From positions 124,001 through 188,000 of the forward strand of contig JAKCPI010026167.1 of NCBI GenBank assembly GCA_023213315.1: a DNA stretch of 64,000 nt, written 5' to 3'. Positions 32,452 through 44,900 of the stretch are shown here, one piece after another. The first letter of the stretch is position 1. Each line of letters begins with the position of its first letter. The position numbers and the translations under genes were made by a program. The notes under the pieces are model-generated. The model ran no database searches. It was not told where the DNA came from and saw nothing but the letters and a program-made list of their open reading frames with translations. This stretch comes from Euborellia annulipes (lineage: Eukaryota > Arthropoda > Insecta > Dermaptera > Anisolabididae).

Positions 32452-32917
32452 TATTAAGACGACCGGGTAATTTCTATATACGGCTCTAAAATGGATGGGA
32501 ATTAATTATTTTAGCTTTTTGTTTTTTTAATAAAATCAATTTGAACTTTGAGCCGCGTAAGCCCTTGGAGAGTTTGTCTACTACGCGAGTGATTCAGAGA
32601 AGACAAATGAATAAACAGTGATTTAACATATCGTATTACAATACATAATAGTCAATAAATAAAGACGTGTTACTTTCCTTTATGATCTATTTGTATTCAA
32701 CCCATATAATTCTTTTTCTTCTCTTTTATATTAAAGTCTTTGAACGCATTAATTACGTAATTTAATAAATCTGAATATTCCTACTATCCTTAATTAATTT
32801 ATAAAAATAAAATAAGAAAAAATGAAGTGCAATACAAGCGCCAAAGGGTTAATTAATATGCGTCGTTTGTCGGCTTTGATTTTGCCAACGGCATTGGCTC
32901 GATTCTATCCTCAGGGC

Positions 32918-32955
32918 GATATAAGCAAGACTCAATTCCAATTCGCGGCTCATTA
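32918..32955 (+). promoter_or_regulatory. Core promoter of Osiris gene 3
   Basis: TATAAG at 32920-32925 with a TCATT initiator-like site, A at 32952, 32 bp downstream. The AUG at 32966 would then follow a leader of about 14 nt. Confidence 0.5.
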
Positions 32956-32965
32956 TTCCTTGGCA

Positions 32966-35900
32966 ATGGTGCGTGTCTTTTTGTTGGTCTGCTTCCTGGT
33001 CATTGTGACCCGAGCAGACGAGGATCCAATGACCAAGGCTTATCGCACTTGTGGTTCTAAGGTGTCGTGTCTAGAAGAGAACTTTATCCGCCAATTGGAC
33101 TCTCTATCTTCTAAAGGCGACTTGGACATTTTTGGAGATGGAGTAGTGGTTCTACATCCCATCGCCAATGCCTCTGATCTTCCTTCTAGTGATTTATGGT
33201 CCAGAGTAGAGAGATTTTTGGAGACACGAATTGTTAGGGTCAAACTAGAAGGAGAATTAGGCACATCAGCTGCAAGGGCTTTTAATGGCGGGAATAGTGT
33301 TTGGGAAATCCAATTGATGTCGCCTCAAGTTGAACAACAATCTGAAGGTAATTTGCCAAATTTTCATATCTGAAGTTGATTCATTTTATTACATTTGATG
33401 AAAATGTTCTTATAGTTACTAGAGCAAAAGTGTGAATTCATTTTTTTCTTTTCAAAAACATAATCTTATATATGTTAGACCATGGGTTTCCAAACTTATG
33501 GTTATTTTTCGAAATTTTAATCTCATATTTGGATATTTTATACACAATAGGGAATCCTAAATAAATACAAAATTCAAAAATTGGAAAATTTTTTTTTAAA
33601 TGTGTAAAAAGTTCCAAAGGGGACCGACCCCATTTTGAATCGAATTTAACATACAAATCCCTATAGGGATCTTGGCTTTATGGAAGGCTTTATGGAAGGA
33701 AGAGCCGGAAAGTGAATTTGAAAAAAAATACTTTCTCTCTCTCTATATTTCATATATAGGGTAAGAGAAAGTAAAAAAACTGAATTACATAAGCAAAGTG
33801 TACTTCAAACAATTAACACAGAATATTAATGACAGGGGCGGATTAAACGGGGGGGGGGGGGGGGGGGCGCCCCCCCCCCCCCAAAAAAACATAATAATAA
33901 AAAAAAAAAAAAAAAAAAAAAAATTTTTGGTGTTATTTTTTTTTTTATTTTTTTTTTTTAATTATATAAATAAAAAGGGAGGGGAGGGAAAACACACACC
34001 CCAAAACAAAAAAAAAAAAAAAAAAAACACCAAACCAAAAAATTACTGATATTCTTTTTAAAAGGGCTAAATAATAATTGATTTATATGAATTTTAATCT
34101 AAAAAGAAAAGATTTAAATTCTGTTACCATCTGCAACCATTTCTCCTATCTTTCCTATAAAGAACAAGAGTAAAGTGGTCTTCAAAAGATTTCAACGGCA
34201 AAATGAGAATATACATTTTAAAGAGAGTCTAAAAAATAGTTGATTTATGAATTTTAAAAAAATGCATATTAATAGGTAAATTCACCTATTAACGATTATC
34301 CAGCTATAAAATCTACATTTGTAAAATGCATATTGTTTGTGTCGGAATATGTTTAGTTTCCGCCGTTATTCAAGATGCAAAAAATTCCCTGTGGTGAGAT
34401 TCTAGAGTTGTTGATAATTGTCATTAATGATAGTCTTGAAGGCTACGGTCCCAGGCAGCCAGATGAATATTTATTTATCTAGATCATTTGGATACCAAAT
34501 GGTATAAATAAATGTTCCTAAATAGGAAAGAGTCTTAATGGCCTCACCTCGAAAAAGACCATAAATTAAAAAAAAAAAAACCAGTAGCCAAAAATGAAAA
34601 ACAAAAAAAGCATATTATATTAACAAATTTGAAAAAAAGTAAAAGTCATTCATAAAAGTCGCTTTTTGCAAAAAAAAGTCTGAGAGGCAAAAAAGAGTCA
34701 AAAAGTCTCAAAAGTCGTTTTTTTAAATGTTTCTTTTTATGAGATCGGGGAAGATATAAAATTGAAAAAACTGAAAAAGTACTTTACTAGTACTTTTTGG
34801 GATTTTGTTTAAAAGCTTTTTCGCTAGGGGGTGTCTATAAATATAAAATCTCACTTCATACTCAATTCCTTCATTTTAAATTGAAGAAAACCATGTTGCG
34901 AAAATCACTTTTTTGGATTCAGGGGACCTCAAAACGTATATATCCATATAAATCTTGACATCGAATTTTTGACATGAATCCAATACTTTCTTTCTCTATA
35001 TATTAACATATATACAGAGGTAAGAGAAAGTAAAATAGAGATTAGCGAGAATTATAGATTGGCTAAAATCGTTTATAAGAATATTTTTAAAAACTAATTT
35101 GGTATTTCCTCTCCTATTATTAATAAATCTATGATAAAATGATTTAATGCATGTTTACAAATAATATATGAAGAATATGAACGATCTATTTGGAAAGTGT
35201 AGAAAACTCGATCTGGTAAATTGATTTTAAAAAAAAAAAGAAAAATCACCAAAGTTTTATAGCCATATTTCGTTGGGAAATACTTTATCATATAAAACTA
35301 ATTGCCCCATTTGCCCCGTTCCAATGATATGTCACTATTAGAAAACTCAAATTGAAACTTTTAACAGATGAGAAAAAAAAAACGATAATAAATTAATCGG
35401 TACAAATAGGAAAAAATAAATGTTATATCAAAGGGTATTTAATAAAGTTTTTTTTTTTAACACTCACACTTTTTTCCATTCAGGCACGTTCACACACACA
35501 TACATACTTAGGCCATTTAAGACTTTTTACGATACCCGTTATTTGTAAATATATCCATTGGGTGTCCAGGCATTCTTTGGTACCCAAATGGCTTAAATAA
35601 AATCATCGGACTGCCTGGGATCCGAACCCTCGACCCTTGTTTTTAAACATGTTGAAAAAATCGGCGGAAACTAAATATATGTGAACACAAAAAATCTGGT
35701 GTGACAAGCACAGAACACAATTTCCAAATGGTAAGTTGTGTGCTGTGCGACAAGTCACATCCGATTTTTTGACAATATATTTAGTTTTTATTGCGAGACC
35801 AATTTTTTGTTTTTACCAAAAATAAAACACGATTAGTTTTACATCATGAAATCATGGCCTTTAATTGGAAGCCATTTACTTGATATCTTTGTCATATATA

Positions 35901-38900
35901 TTACATATTTTGTTGCATATTTTAATACTGCATATTATGGTATATGGCATATTTAAGGGTTTTTACTGCATAAAAATCTGGGCCTTAATAAAATTGATTT
36001 AAGAAATTAGATATTTTTATTTTTACTCTTGGATGGAAGTGGGAGAGGAGGGGTGGGGAGGCATGGGCGGATTAAGGAGGGGGGGGGGGGCAGGGGGGCG
36101 ATCGCCCCCCTCCGAGAAGAAATTCAAAACGTTATAAAAACTAATAATCTAAAGAAATTATGATTTCCGCTCTTAAATTTCAATTGAATTTGTTACCAAT
36201 CAATTTAAATAAATAGAAAAGGGGTCTAAATGACCATAGGTGCCGACAAAGTCCTTAAATAAAAAAAATTAAACCCCCCCCCCCCGACAAAATTGCATTA
36301 ATCCGCCCCCTGTGGGGAGGGGGGAGAACAATTATTTTTTGTAACAGCCCAAAAGTGAAATTTAACTTTTCAATTCTAGAAATTTTATAGCCTGCCTTTA
36401 TAAGTTCGTTTAGTTAAAAATATAAATAATTATATTAAAATGAATTTAAAAGAAATCCTCTATCCCTGATATTCAAAAGATGAAAATTGCAGATAATTGG
36501 AATTTAGTTATTTAATGACTGGAGGGCGCAAAATTCTTCAAGATATTAAATAATTTTAATGAATTTATTTACTAGTCGCCTAAGCAGAGTCTGCAGCCTC
36601 TGGTATATAAATTATATCTTTCTTTTTTTTGTACAATTTGCGAGTTATTAAAACATAATCGCATAGACGCTTGTGGGCTTCGTTCCTTTAACTCTCTTTA
36701 TCTGGTAATGATTTCATTCAATAATTAAATCATTTATATTTTGCAAGCTTTATGAACATTTATGCAAGATAATTAAGAACAAAAGAGAAAAAAATTGTAA
36801 ATGTTGGTACATTTTGGGGAAACGCCTGGAATTTATTTAATGAATTCTATTGATGAACCCAAGAAAATTTCCTCCTAAGTTATTTTGTACAGATAGGGTA
36901 GGCAGAACAGGATTGGTAATTATATATAGATTTTTTGTAGCTATTTTTTAATTAAATTTTTTTATCACTTTTCGATTAAGATGAAATAATTTCTGTTATC
37001 GGGTCATTATCTCCAGCAACGGTGTGTCTCATCTGCATCTCAAATTGTGGCACATATTGCTTATATACTGTTCGAGAGAAAGCAGTCTCCCACCATTTGA
37101 ACTTTTATACTCTCCTCTCACCTATCCTTTTTCAGCGATGTTTTCTGGCGGGCGTTCCACAGCCTCGTTTTTCTTTTGAACCTCCCATCCTGGGCTGGAC
37201 TGGAAACACATTTAGGCCCGGGAAATATCGGCGATATTAAATTTAAGGATAAAAAATTACAAAAAAGTACATTAGTAATTTAAAACAAATATATTTGAGG
37301 GCCCACCGGGATATTCCTGGTATTTCGGTGGGCCAGTCCAGCACTGCTCCCATCCGAGATTTGACGCTGTAAACAGCTTAGTTATAGAACTTTTTTAGTA
37401 TATATAGATATACCAGGTATAATGGTTATTCTTCTTCTTTTCAATCCAATAGCTAATTAATTACGTTGGATTAGAAAAATAAGGCGGAAGAGCGAATGGA
37501 AAATTCAATTGAATCAAAGACTAATCATTTTACATTGAAAAAACCTAAATAAATAGTGAAAATTAGAAATTTTACTGGAATAAAACAAATTTAAAAAAAA
37601 AAAAAAAACAAGACCCCATAAAACCAATTTATTTTCCTGCCCACGTTTTATATGGACTTATAATTAGTAAACTTGGTGTAAACAAATAGGCCGTCTCTTT
37701 AAAGGGAAAAAAATGCGTTGTTTTGAACCTGATCCTGGAAAGAGGCGATAAACAATCCCTAGCAGTGGAAGACGCACAAATAAACAGACTGGGGCAAAAA
37801 TGAAAAAATTAAGTAGCTGAAAAATATGCCTGGGAATACTAGACTCGAATCAGAAATATTATTTTAAGACGGACAAACCTTAAGGGGAGGGCGTGTGGAG
37901 CAAGTCAAAGGAAGTTGTTAGGATCCAAGAGCCATCCTTGGCAGACACACCCACTCACGAGATTATTTCGACCATTTTAAAAATTTTTCTCAAAAAATAT
38001 CACGCTTAAAAAACCCGCAATTTGTAAAAATTTGTTTTTCAATCGTTTTTTCTAAGTAATTGTGTGCACGACGGACAATTAATTTAGTTTGGATAAAATG
38101 AAATCTTTATGTGATTAAAAAGCTTCCTTAAAATTTAGCAAATAAAATTATATAGCCTTTTACCCTTTAAGGTTTTTGTTGAGGTAAATCTTAGAATTGA
38201 ATTGTTAGTACATCCCTTACCTATATATCTTAATATAGGCCTATATATAGAGAAAGTGTTGCATTCATATCAAAAATTCAAAATCGGTATTTTGGTGGAA
38301 ATAGCCTACACGTTTTGAGGCCCAAATAAGTGGACCTCGCAAAAAATGGTCTGCCTGTCTATCTGTGTGTGCCTGTGTGTTCAAACTAAAGTATGAAAGA
38401 AATGAGCTTCGAGGTTGAAATTCATAATAAAAATCAATAAACTAATTTATTAACAATTGGAAATAGCGATGGATGCCATTTTTTGAACTCCCCTCTCTTC
38501 CAATAATTTTTAATTGATTATTAATTTAAAAGCCAAAAGTTATTAAACAACTGGCTCGTAAATTAATCGCATTATTCAATTTAGAATTATTAAATTAGAT
38601 TTTAATTTGGATAATGTGTTTGTTGGAAAACTAGATTTATTTGCTTACTAACCCCGACTGTGAGTCACTCACCCAGAGAAAGAATCAGTGATAGCTAACG
38701 CCAATAATAGAATACTGTACTATTCTTACTTTTTTTTAGAACCCTCTTTGTACAAATGAGGGTTCTAAAAAAAAGTAAGCATAGGTCCTTCTCCCAAAAG
38801 GTTATTAGCTAATAATTGTAAATACAATAGTAGTCCATCACGAATTTTAGTTAGAATAATATATAATTACGTTAGGAATTGCAATGATGTGCGAGATGTT

Positions 38901-41900
38901 AAATCCAAGATCTTCTGAAAGAGGGAGACACTTCATGAACTCACACTGCAAGAAAGAGAAAGAGAATATCTCGGAGGAAAAAAAATCATCTTAATTACAT
39001 ATCCTAAAGAAGAATTTTCATTTCAAATTATATACTATCTTATTTGAATATTTTTTTTGTCATTCATAGAAAATATTGAATTAATTGTGATATAAGGAAA
39101 GTTTAAAATGTCTCACAAATATTTAATTCGCATTTTTGACAAACATCTCTTTAGCTAGAAAATTTGAATATCTCTAATTTTATACTGACCATGCTTTATA
39201 CTTTATGCTTTATACTGACCATACTTTAATGCTTCGTCAGAAAACCAGACCAAACATTCAATAATTATAAATAAGACAAAATTGAAATTTCTTCAAAAAT
39301 AAAGAGACCAGAGATGAAAAAAATTTAGATGAAGAAAAGATTAAAAGTTATGTAAAAATAGAGACAAAGTTTAATGGTGGTGTGGAGGAGGAAGTAACCA
39401 AAAAAAGGGTAAAATAAAATGTTGAAATGTAAATTTCAAAATATGATTAAAAAAATGAAAAATTTTGAATCCCACATAAAAACGAATTGACCTAGAATGG
39501 CTCATAATTAGGCCTGGCATCTGATAAAAGAAGAAATAAAAATAAAAAGAAGAAATAGAGAAGAGTACCTTATCTTTTCTGGCAAACTCGTGATTGCCTT
39601 TTTACTTTCTCTTGCCTATATATGTAAGAAAGAGAATGAGGGAAAATATTGGATTCATGTCAAAAATTCGATGTCGAGATTTTGATGGATATAGACTTTT
39701 TGAGGTCCCCTGAATCTAAAAAAGTGTTTTTCGCGACATTCTCTGTCTTTGTTTGTCTGTCTGTAAACAAAATATCTCAAGAATGAAAAGAGCTAGGAGA
39801 TTGAAATATTATATTTAAGTTAGGCACCCCATGGGACGTGACACGAAGCTTTTGATCAAAATCGACCAAAGAGTACTAGTACTTTACTGATGCACTTTTT
39901 CAGTTTTTTTTCGATTTTCTCAATGATTCTGATTAAAATTCATAAATCAATTATTTTTTAGATCTTCTTTAAAATTTATATTCTCTTTTGCCATTGAAAT
40001 CTTTTGAAGCACACTTTACTCTTATACTTTTTTTTATTTTTAAAAAACACTCACACTTTTTTCCCACTCACACACACATTCACAGTCTTTTCGACAACTT
40101 AGGCCATGTAAGACTTTTAATGATACTCGTATGTTTAATATATCTATTTGGGGTCCAGGCATTCTTATTTAAGCCATTTGGTATCCAAAAAATATTCGGA
40201 CTGCTTGGGAATCTGAACCCGCGACCCTCGGGATAGAAGATTAGCACGCTACCACTACATCAAGCCCGAGGGCACTCTTATACTTAATAGCAAAGATAGG
40301 AGAAATGATTAACATGATAAGAAAATATAAATTTTTTCTATGTTTATAAATTTTACATCTTGAATTTTAAAACATCGTTAACGGTAGAAACTAAATATAT
40401 GTTGCCACAAAAAATCTGGTGCGACCAGTCACACCAGATTTTAAAATTATTTTTTTACAATAGTTTCAATTGTATGAAACTTCCATGATACTGATTTTGA
40501 TTTAATCCGACTAATATTGTTTTTGCTCTGTCCCAAAGAACAAATCATCTATGAGTTCCGTTCTGAGCGGAAAATTTGTTTAAATTATATTGGCTATCAG
40601 ACGTGATTTAAATGTCCTTAGACACTAAAGAAATATCAATATTGAAATTATTGAAAAATATTATTTAGGATAAAAATATTTTTTTTTCTAAACCAGTTTG
40701 TTTGTAGAAATTTAAAAAAAAAAAAATTTCTAAACGTCACGACAAGCCGCGCTCCACGGTCGCTCTTGAAAAGAGTGAGCCGGATATGGAAAAGTGAAGG
40801 ATAGGTGGGTTTTAATGTTCCGGGAGATGTTAGAGGAGAAAGGAGCGACGTCAGTGATTGACCTCGTTTGCTCTTGACCCACTGGCCCAGTTCCCGCGTC
40901 CTCCTTACAGTCAACGAACGAACGAGGGACGAAGACGTCATGGTGGGAGAAACAGGTCGTTCACCCGTAAACCCCGCCCCTTAGCCTAACTAGCCACGCC
41001 TACTAGCTGGAGCACTTGATCGTCTATATATAAAGAGTATTTATTATATGAAGAGATTCGAAGGTCGCTCGCAGCCAAGAAGAGGTTCTCAACCTTTTGT
41101 CTTTAGGATGACGCATGGATTAGAGGGTGGGGAAGGCGGGGTAAATTATATATTATTAAGAAAATAATAGATATACGGGACACGGTTTTTTGGATATATT
41201 TGTTCGTTGTTTAATAAAGTAAAAATTATATTATTCTTCTGACAGCACTAAAATTATTAAAGGAGAGAGGACAAATCAAAAACCCTATATGGATATTATG
41301 GATATTAGGGATTAAGACAGGGGAGGTTGCAATATTTATACAGTATATATCTATATATATGTTCCGGAAGGCTTCTACGACAGGGTGAAGTTTTCGGTTA
41401 AGTCGCGTTGGTTGTTGAGATATTATATCGCCTGCTGAGAATCATTCTAGAAATTTAACAATTCGAGAAAAGGCGTTTTATAAACATATACATTTAAATA
41501 GCCGGGGATTTAATTAATAGGCCAGAATGGAACTTTGGCACTCAAAAGAGAAGATGTTTTAACAAGGTTTTCTAGGCTTAACTCAAAAATTGAATTTTTG
41601 GACTTGCGCCAAGCCATTTTGTTTCTCAGCAGGCGATATATTCTCAAACTAGATTTTTTTTCCTACTAAAATGCTTTACTACACGTTTATCTTCTTTCCA
41701 AAAATTATACAAAATTCTTTATTCACCAAATAAGGGCGTCATCAAGACACCCTGGATTCTAGCGCGGAAGTAGGTCTCGCCTCTGGCACAGTCGATGCCC
41801 CTATTAATGTGATTTGAAACTCAGGATCCAGTCTCCTCGCTGGTTAATAGTGGCTTCGACTCTATTAGGGTTTTAGGGGTTCGTTTTTCTTACAAACGGA

Positions 41901-44900
41901 CGAAATTTTACTTCATTTCACTTGAATTTGCTACCAATTAATTGCAATAAATTAGAAAGGAGCCTTAAATTGCGTAAAAGATAAAAAATGGTAAGGCAAA
42001 CTGAGTACTTGCTTCCCTTTAGTTTAGAGCGGGAAATATGTGATATGTATAAACAAAATTTTATTTATTGTAGTTTATCTAATATAAAATAAAAGATTAG
42101 AATCTTTATTTAAGGTCTTTTTCGGCATCTCAGGCCATTTATTCCCCGCCCTATTTATTTGAACTGATTGGTATCCAATGCAATTTTTTGCCTGGGACCA
42201 TCGGCCTTTGACACCAGAAGCTATGCTCTATCTCTGAACAATAGGTCAAGCCCTATTAGAATCTGAATTAATTCACTTTTTTCTATCATTAATTATTTTA
42301 TAGGGGTCGCCCACATATTACGTAACGCTTTTTTGCCGATATTCTAGACCTCCCCCTCTGTCTCATTGTCATTTAGTCATATACAAACAAACCCCACTGC
42401 AAATATTATGTCACAACATAGAGCTTCCCGAAACCGAAACATGTTTTAAACTTTTTCTTTTTCTTGAAATTTCCTATACAAAATTCATATAATTTTACTT
42501 TTTTTTTTTTTTTTTTTTTTTTTAGTAAATTTTCCCTCGTAGCTCAAATAATAACTCATTTTTTCGTCTTGTGAAAATCATTAGGCCTTTTTTTACTTTC
42601 TAATATATAGAGAGAGAAAGTATAAGTTTCATGTCAAAAATTCAATGTCGAAATTTTGATGGATATAGACGTTTTGAGGACCCCTGAATCCAAAAAAGTG
42701 GTCTTCGCGACATGGTCTGTATATCTGTCTGTCTGTCTGTGTGTGTGTGTGTCTGTATTCAATTTAAAGAATGAAGAAATCGAGCTAGGAGGTTGAATTT
42801 TTATATTTAAGTTGGGCATCCCCCTAGGGCGTGACAATAAGCTTTTAATCAAAATCGGCCAAGGAGTACTAATACTTTACTGATATGGTTTTTCAGTTTT
42901 TTTTTTTTTATTTTCTCAAAATTCGCTCCAACGATTAAAAATTCAAAAATCAATTATTTTTTAGATGCTCTTTAAAAGGTATATTCTCATTTTGTGATTG
43001 CAATCTTCTGAAGACCACTTTACTCTTGTACTTCATAGAGGAGATAGGAGAAATGGTTGCCATGGTAACAAAATATAAATATTTTCCCATACTTATAAAT
43101 TTTACATCTGAATTCAAATGTACCGTACTGTCGGGAACAAAATATATGTGGACACAAAAAATCTGGTGTGACAAGCACAGAACACAACTTTCGATTACCG
43201 AAGGTAAGAGAAAAAGTTGTGTATTGTGCGATAGTCACACCAGATTATTTTAAAATATTTTTTTTTAATTGTTTCTTTTTTTTTATTTCCTGGAATAATT
43301 TTATTACTATTTTATCTTTATCTTTTTAATTGATTCTGAGAAAACAGATCTTTTAAGTCACTATCTTTATCTCACTTGCACTCATAATATTCTGCCTCTT
43401 TCTACTCGATGAATATATCAAATGAAAAGGTATTAATACATTGAATAAGAGAAGTGAATGATTCTCGTTCATTTGAAATTATCAGTTTTTAGATTTTGAC
43501 GGATATACACGTTTTTCTCCTTTCTAAAAAAAAAAGAAATTGAAAATATCCGTTTAAAAAAAAGGGGTAAAATAAATTCCAACAAGAGAATTTAATAAAT
43601 TTGTCCCTTTTCACTCCCTCTCCTCAAAACAAATTTCTGATTAATTTTCTAAAAGCTAAAATAAATAATAGGCTATAAATAGAAATAGAAAATAAATTAT
43701 TCTAGTCTCGAGAGGTCAATTTTATTTTATAAATTTTTATTTGTTATTTTATCTTCATTCAAAAACAAATAATCTTGAATCTTAATAAATATTTCTCAGT
43801 TGCTCACAACTGCCAGCAGATAGCAGCACTAACTAAGCAAATAAATTTAACATAACATAAAAGATATTATAGTTGTATCTGATAACTGCGCATTTTATTA
43901 GTCACTCTTTTACCTACTAACTATTGTAAAACTACCTAGGACAAGTGAATGAGTCTATGAATATATTAGGGTAGCACTTATTTACCAAACTTAAAATTCT
44001 GAACGGTTCGCCCCCCCCCAGATCATTCAACATTCACAAAAAAATAAGATTACAATGGTAAAAGCCAGTAGCGTATCCAGGTGGGGGCGAAGGGGGTCCT
44101 CGCCCCCCCCCACCCCAGGAGCATTAAGTGCTTTTTCCCAAAATTTACGACTTTTTTTTTTTTAAATTTCATAATAAATTCGTTTTATATCACACATCCG
44201 GAAAAAAATTGCAAAAAAAAGCCCGAACGAGATGCGAATACTAAAAAAAAAAAAGGTCGAACGAAAAACGGCGCTCCTGTTGAGCTTCGCCCCCTCCGCC
44301 CTCAAAGGCTAGTTACGCCACCGGTAAAAGTCCTCAAATTAAACCCCGTTTAAACCGTGCCCTAAATAAATACTTTTTAAAGATTATCTTTAAAATTAGT
44401 TGATTTATGAATTTTAATCAAAATTGTTGGAGGGAATTTTTAGAAAATCGAATTTAAAACTGAAAAAGTAGCAATACATCAGTAAAGCACTAGTACTTTT
44501 TGGCTGATTTTGTTCAAAAAATTCGTACCACGTCCCGTCCTGGGGGAGGGGGGAGTTCCTAACTTAAATATTAAATTACAACCTCAGCCAAAAAGCCCTC
44601 GGGGCATGGCGTAGAGGTTAGCGTGCTAACCTCATACACCAAACGTCGCGGGTTCGGACCCCAGGCAGTCCAAAGATTTTATTTAAGCCAATTGGATACC
44701 AAATGGCTTAAATAAGAATGCCTGGACCCCATATATGTATATTTATCAATAACGGATATCGTAAAAAGTCTTATATGGCCTGAGTTGCCGAAAAGACTGT
44801 GTGAATGTGTGTGTGAGTGTGAGTGCGAAAAAAGTGTTTAAAAAAAAAAAAAACCTCAGCCAAAAAGTACTAGTACTTTACTGATGTACTTTTTCAGTTT

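Noticed and set aside
32822..32965. N-terminal extension of Osiris gene 3
   Set aside because: Same reasoning: TATA-like site within, and the signal peptide starts at 32966.
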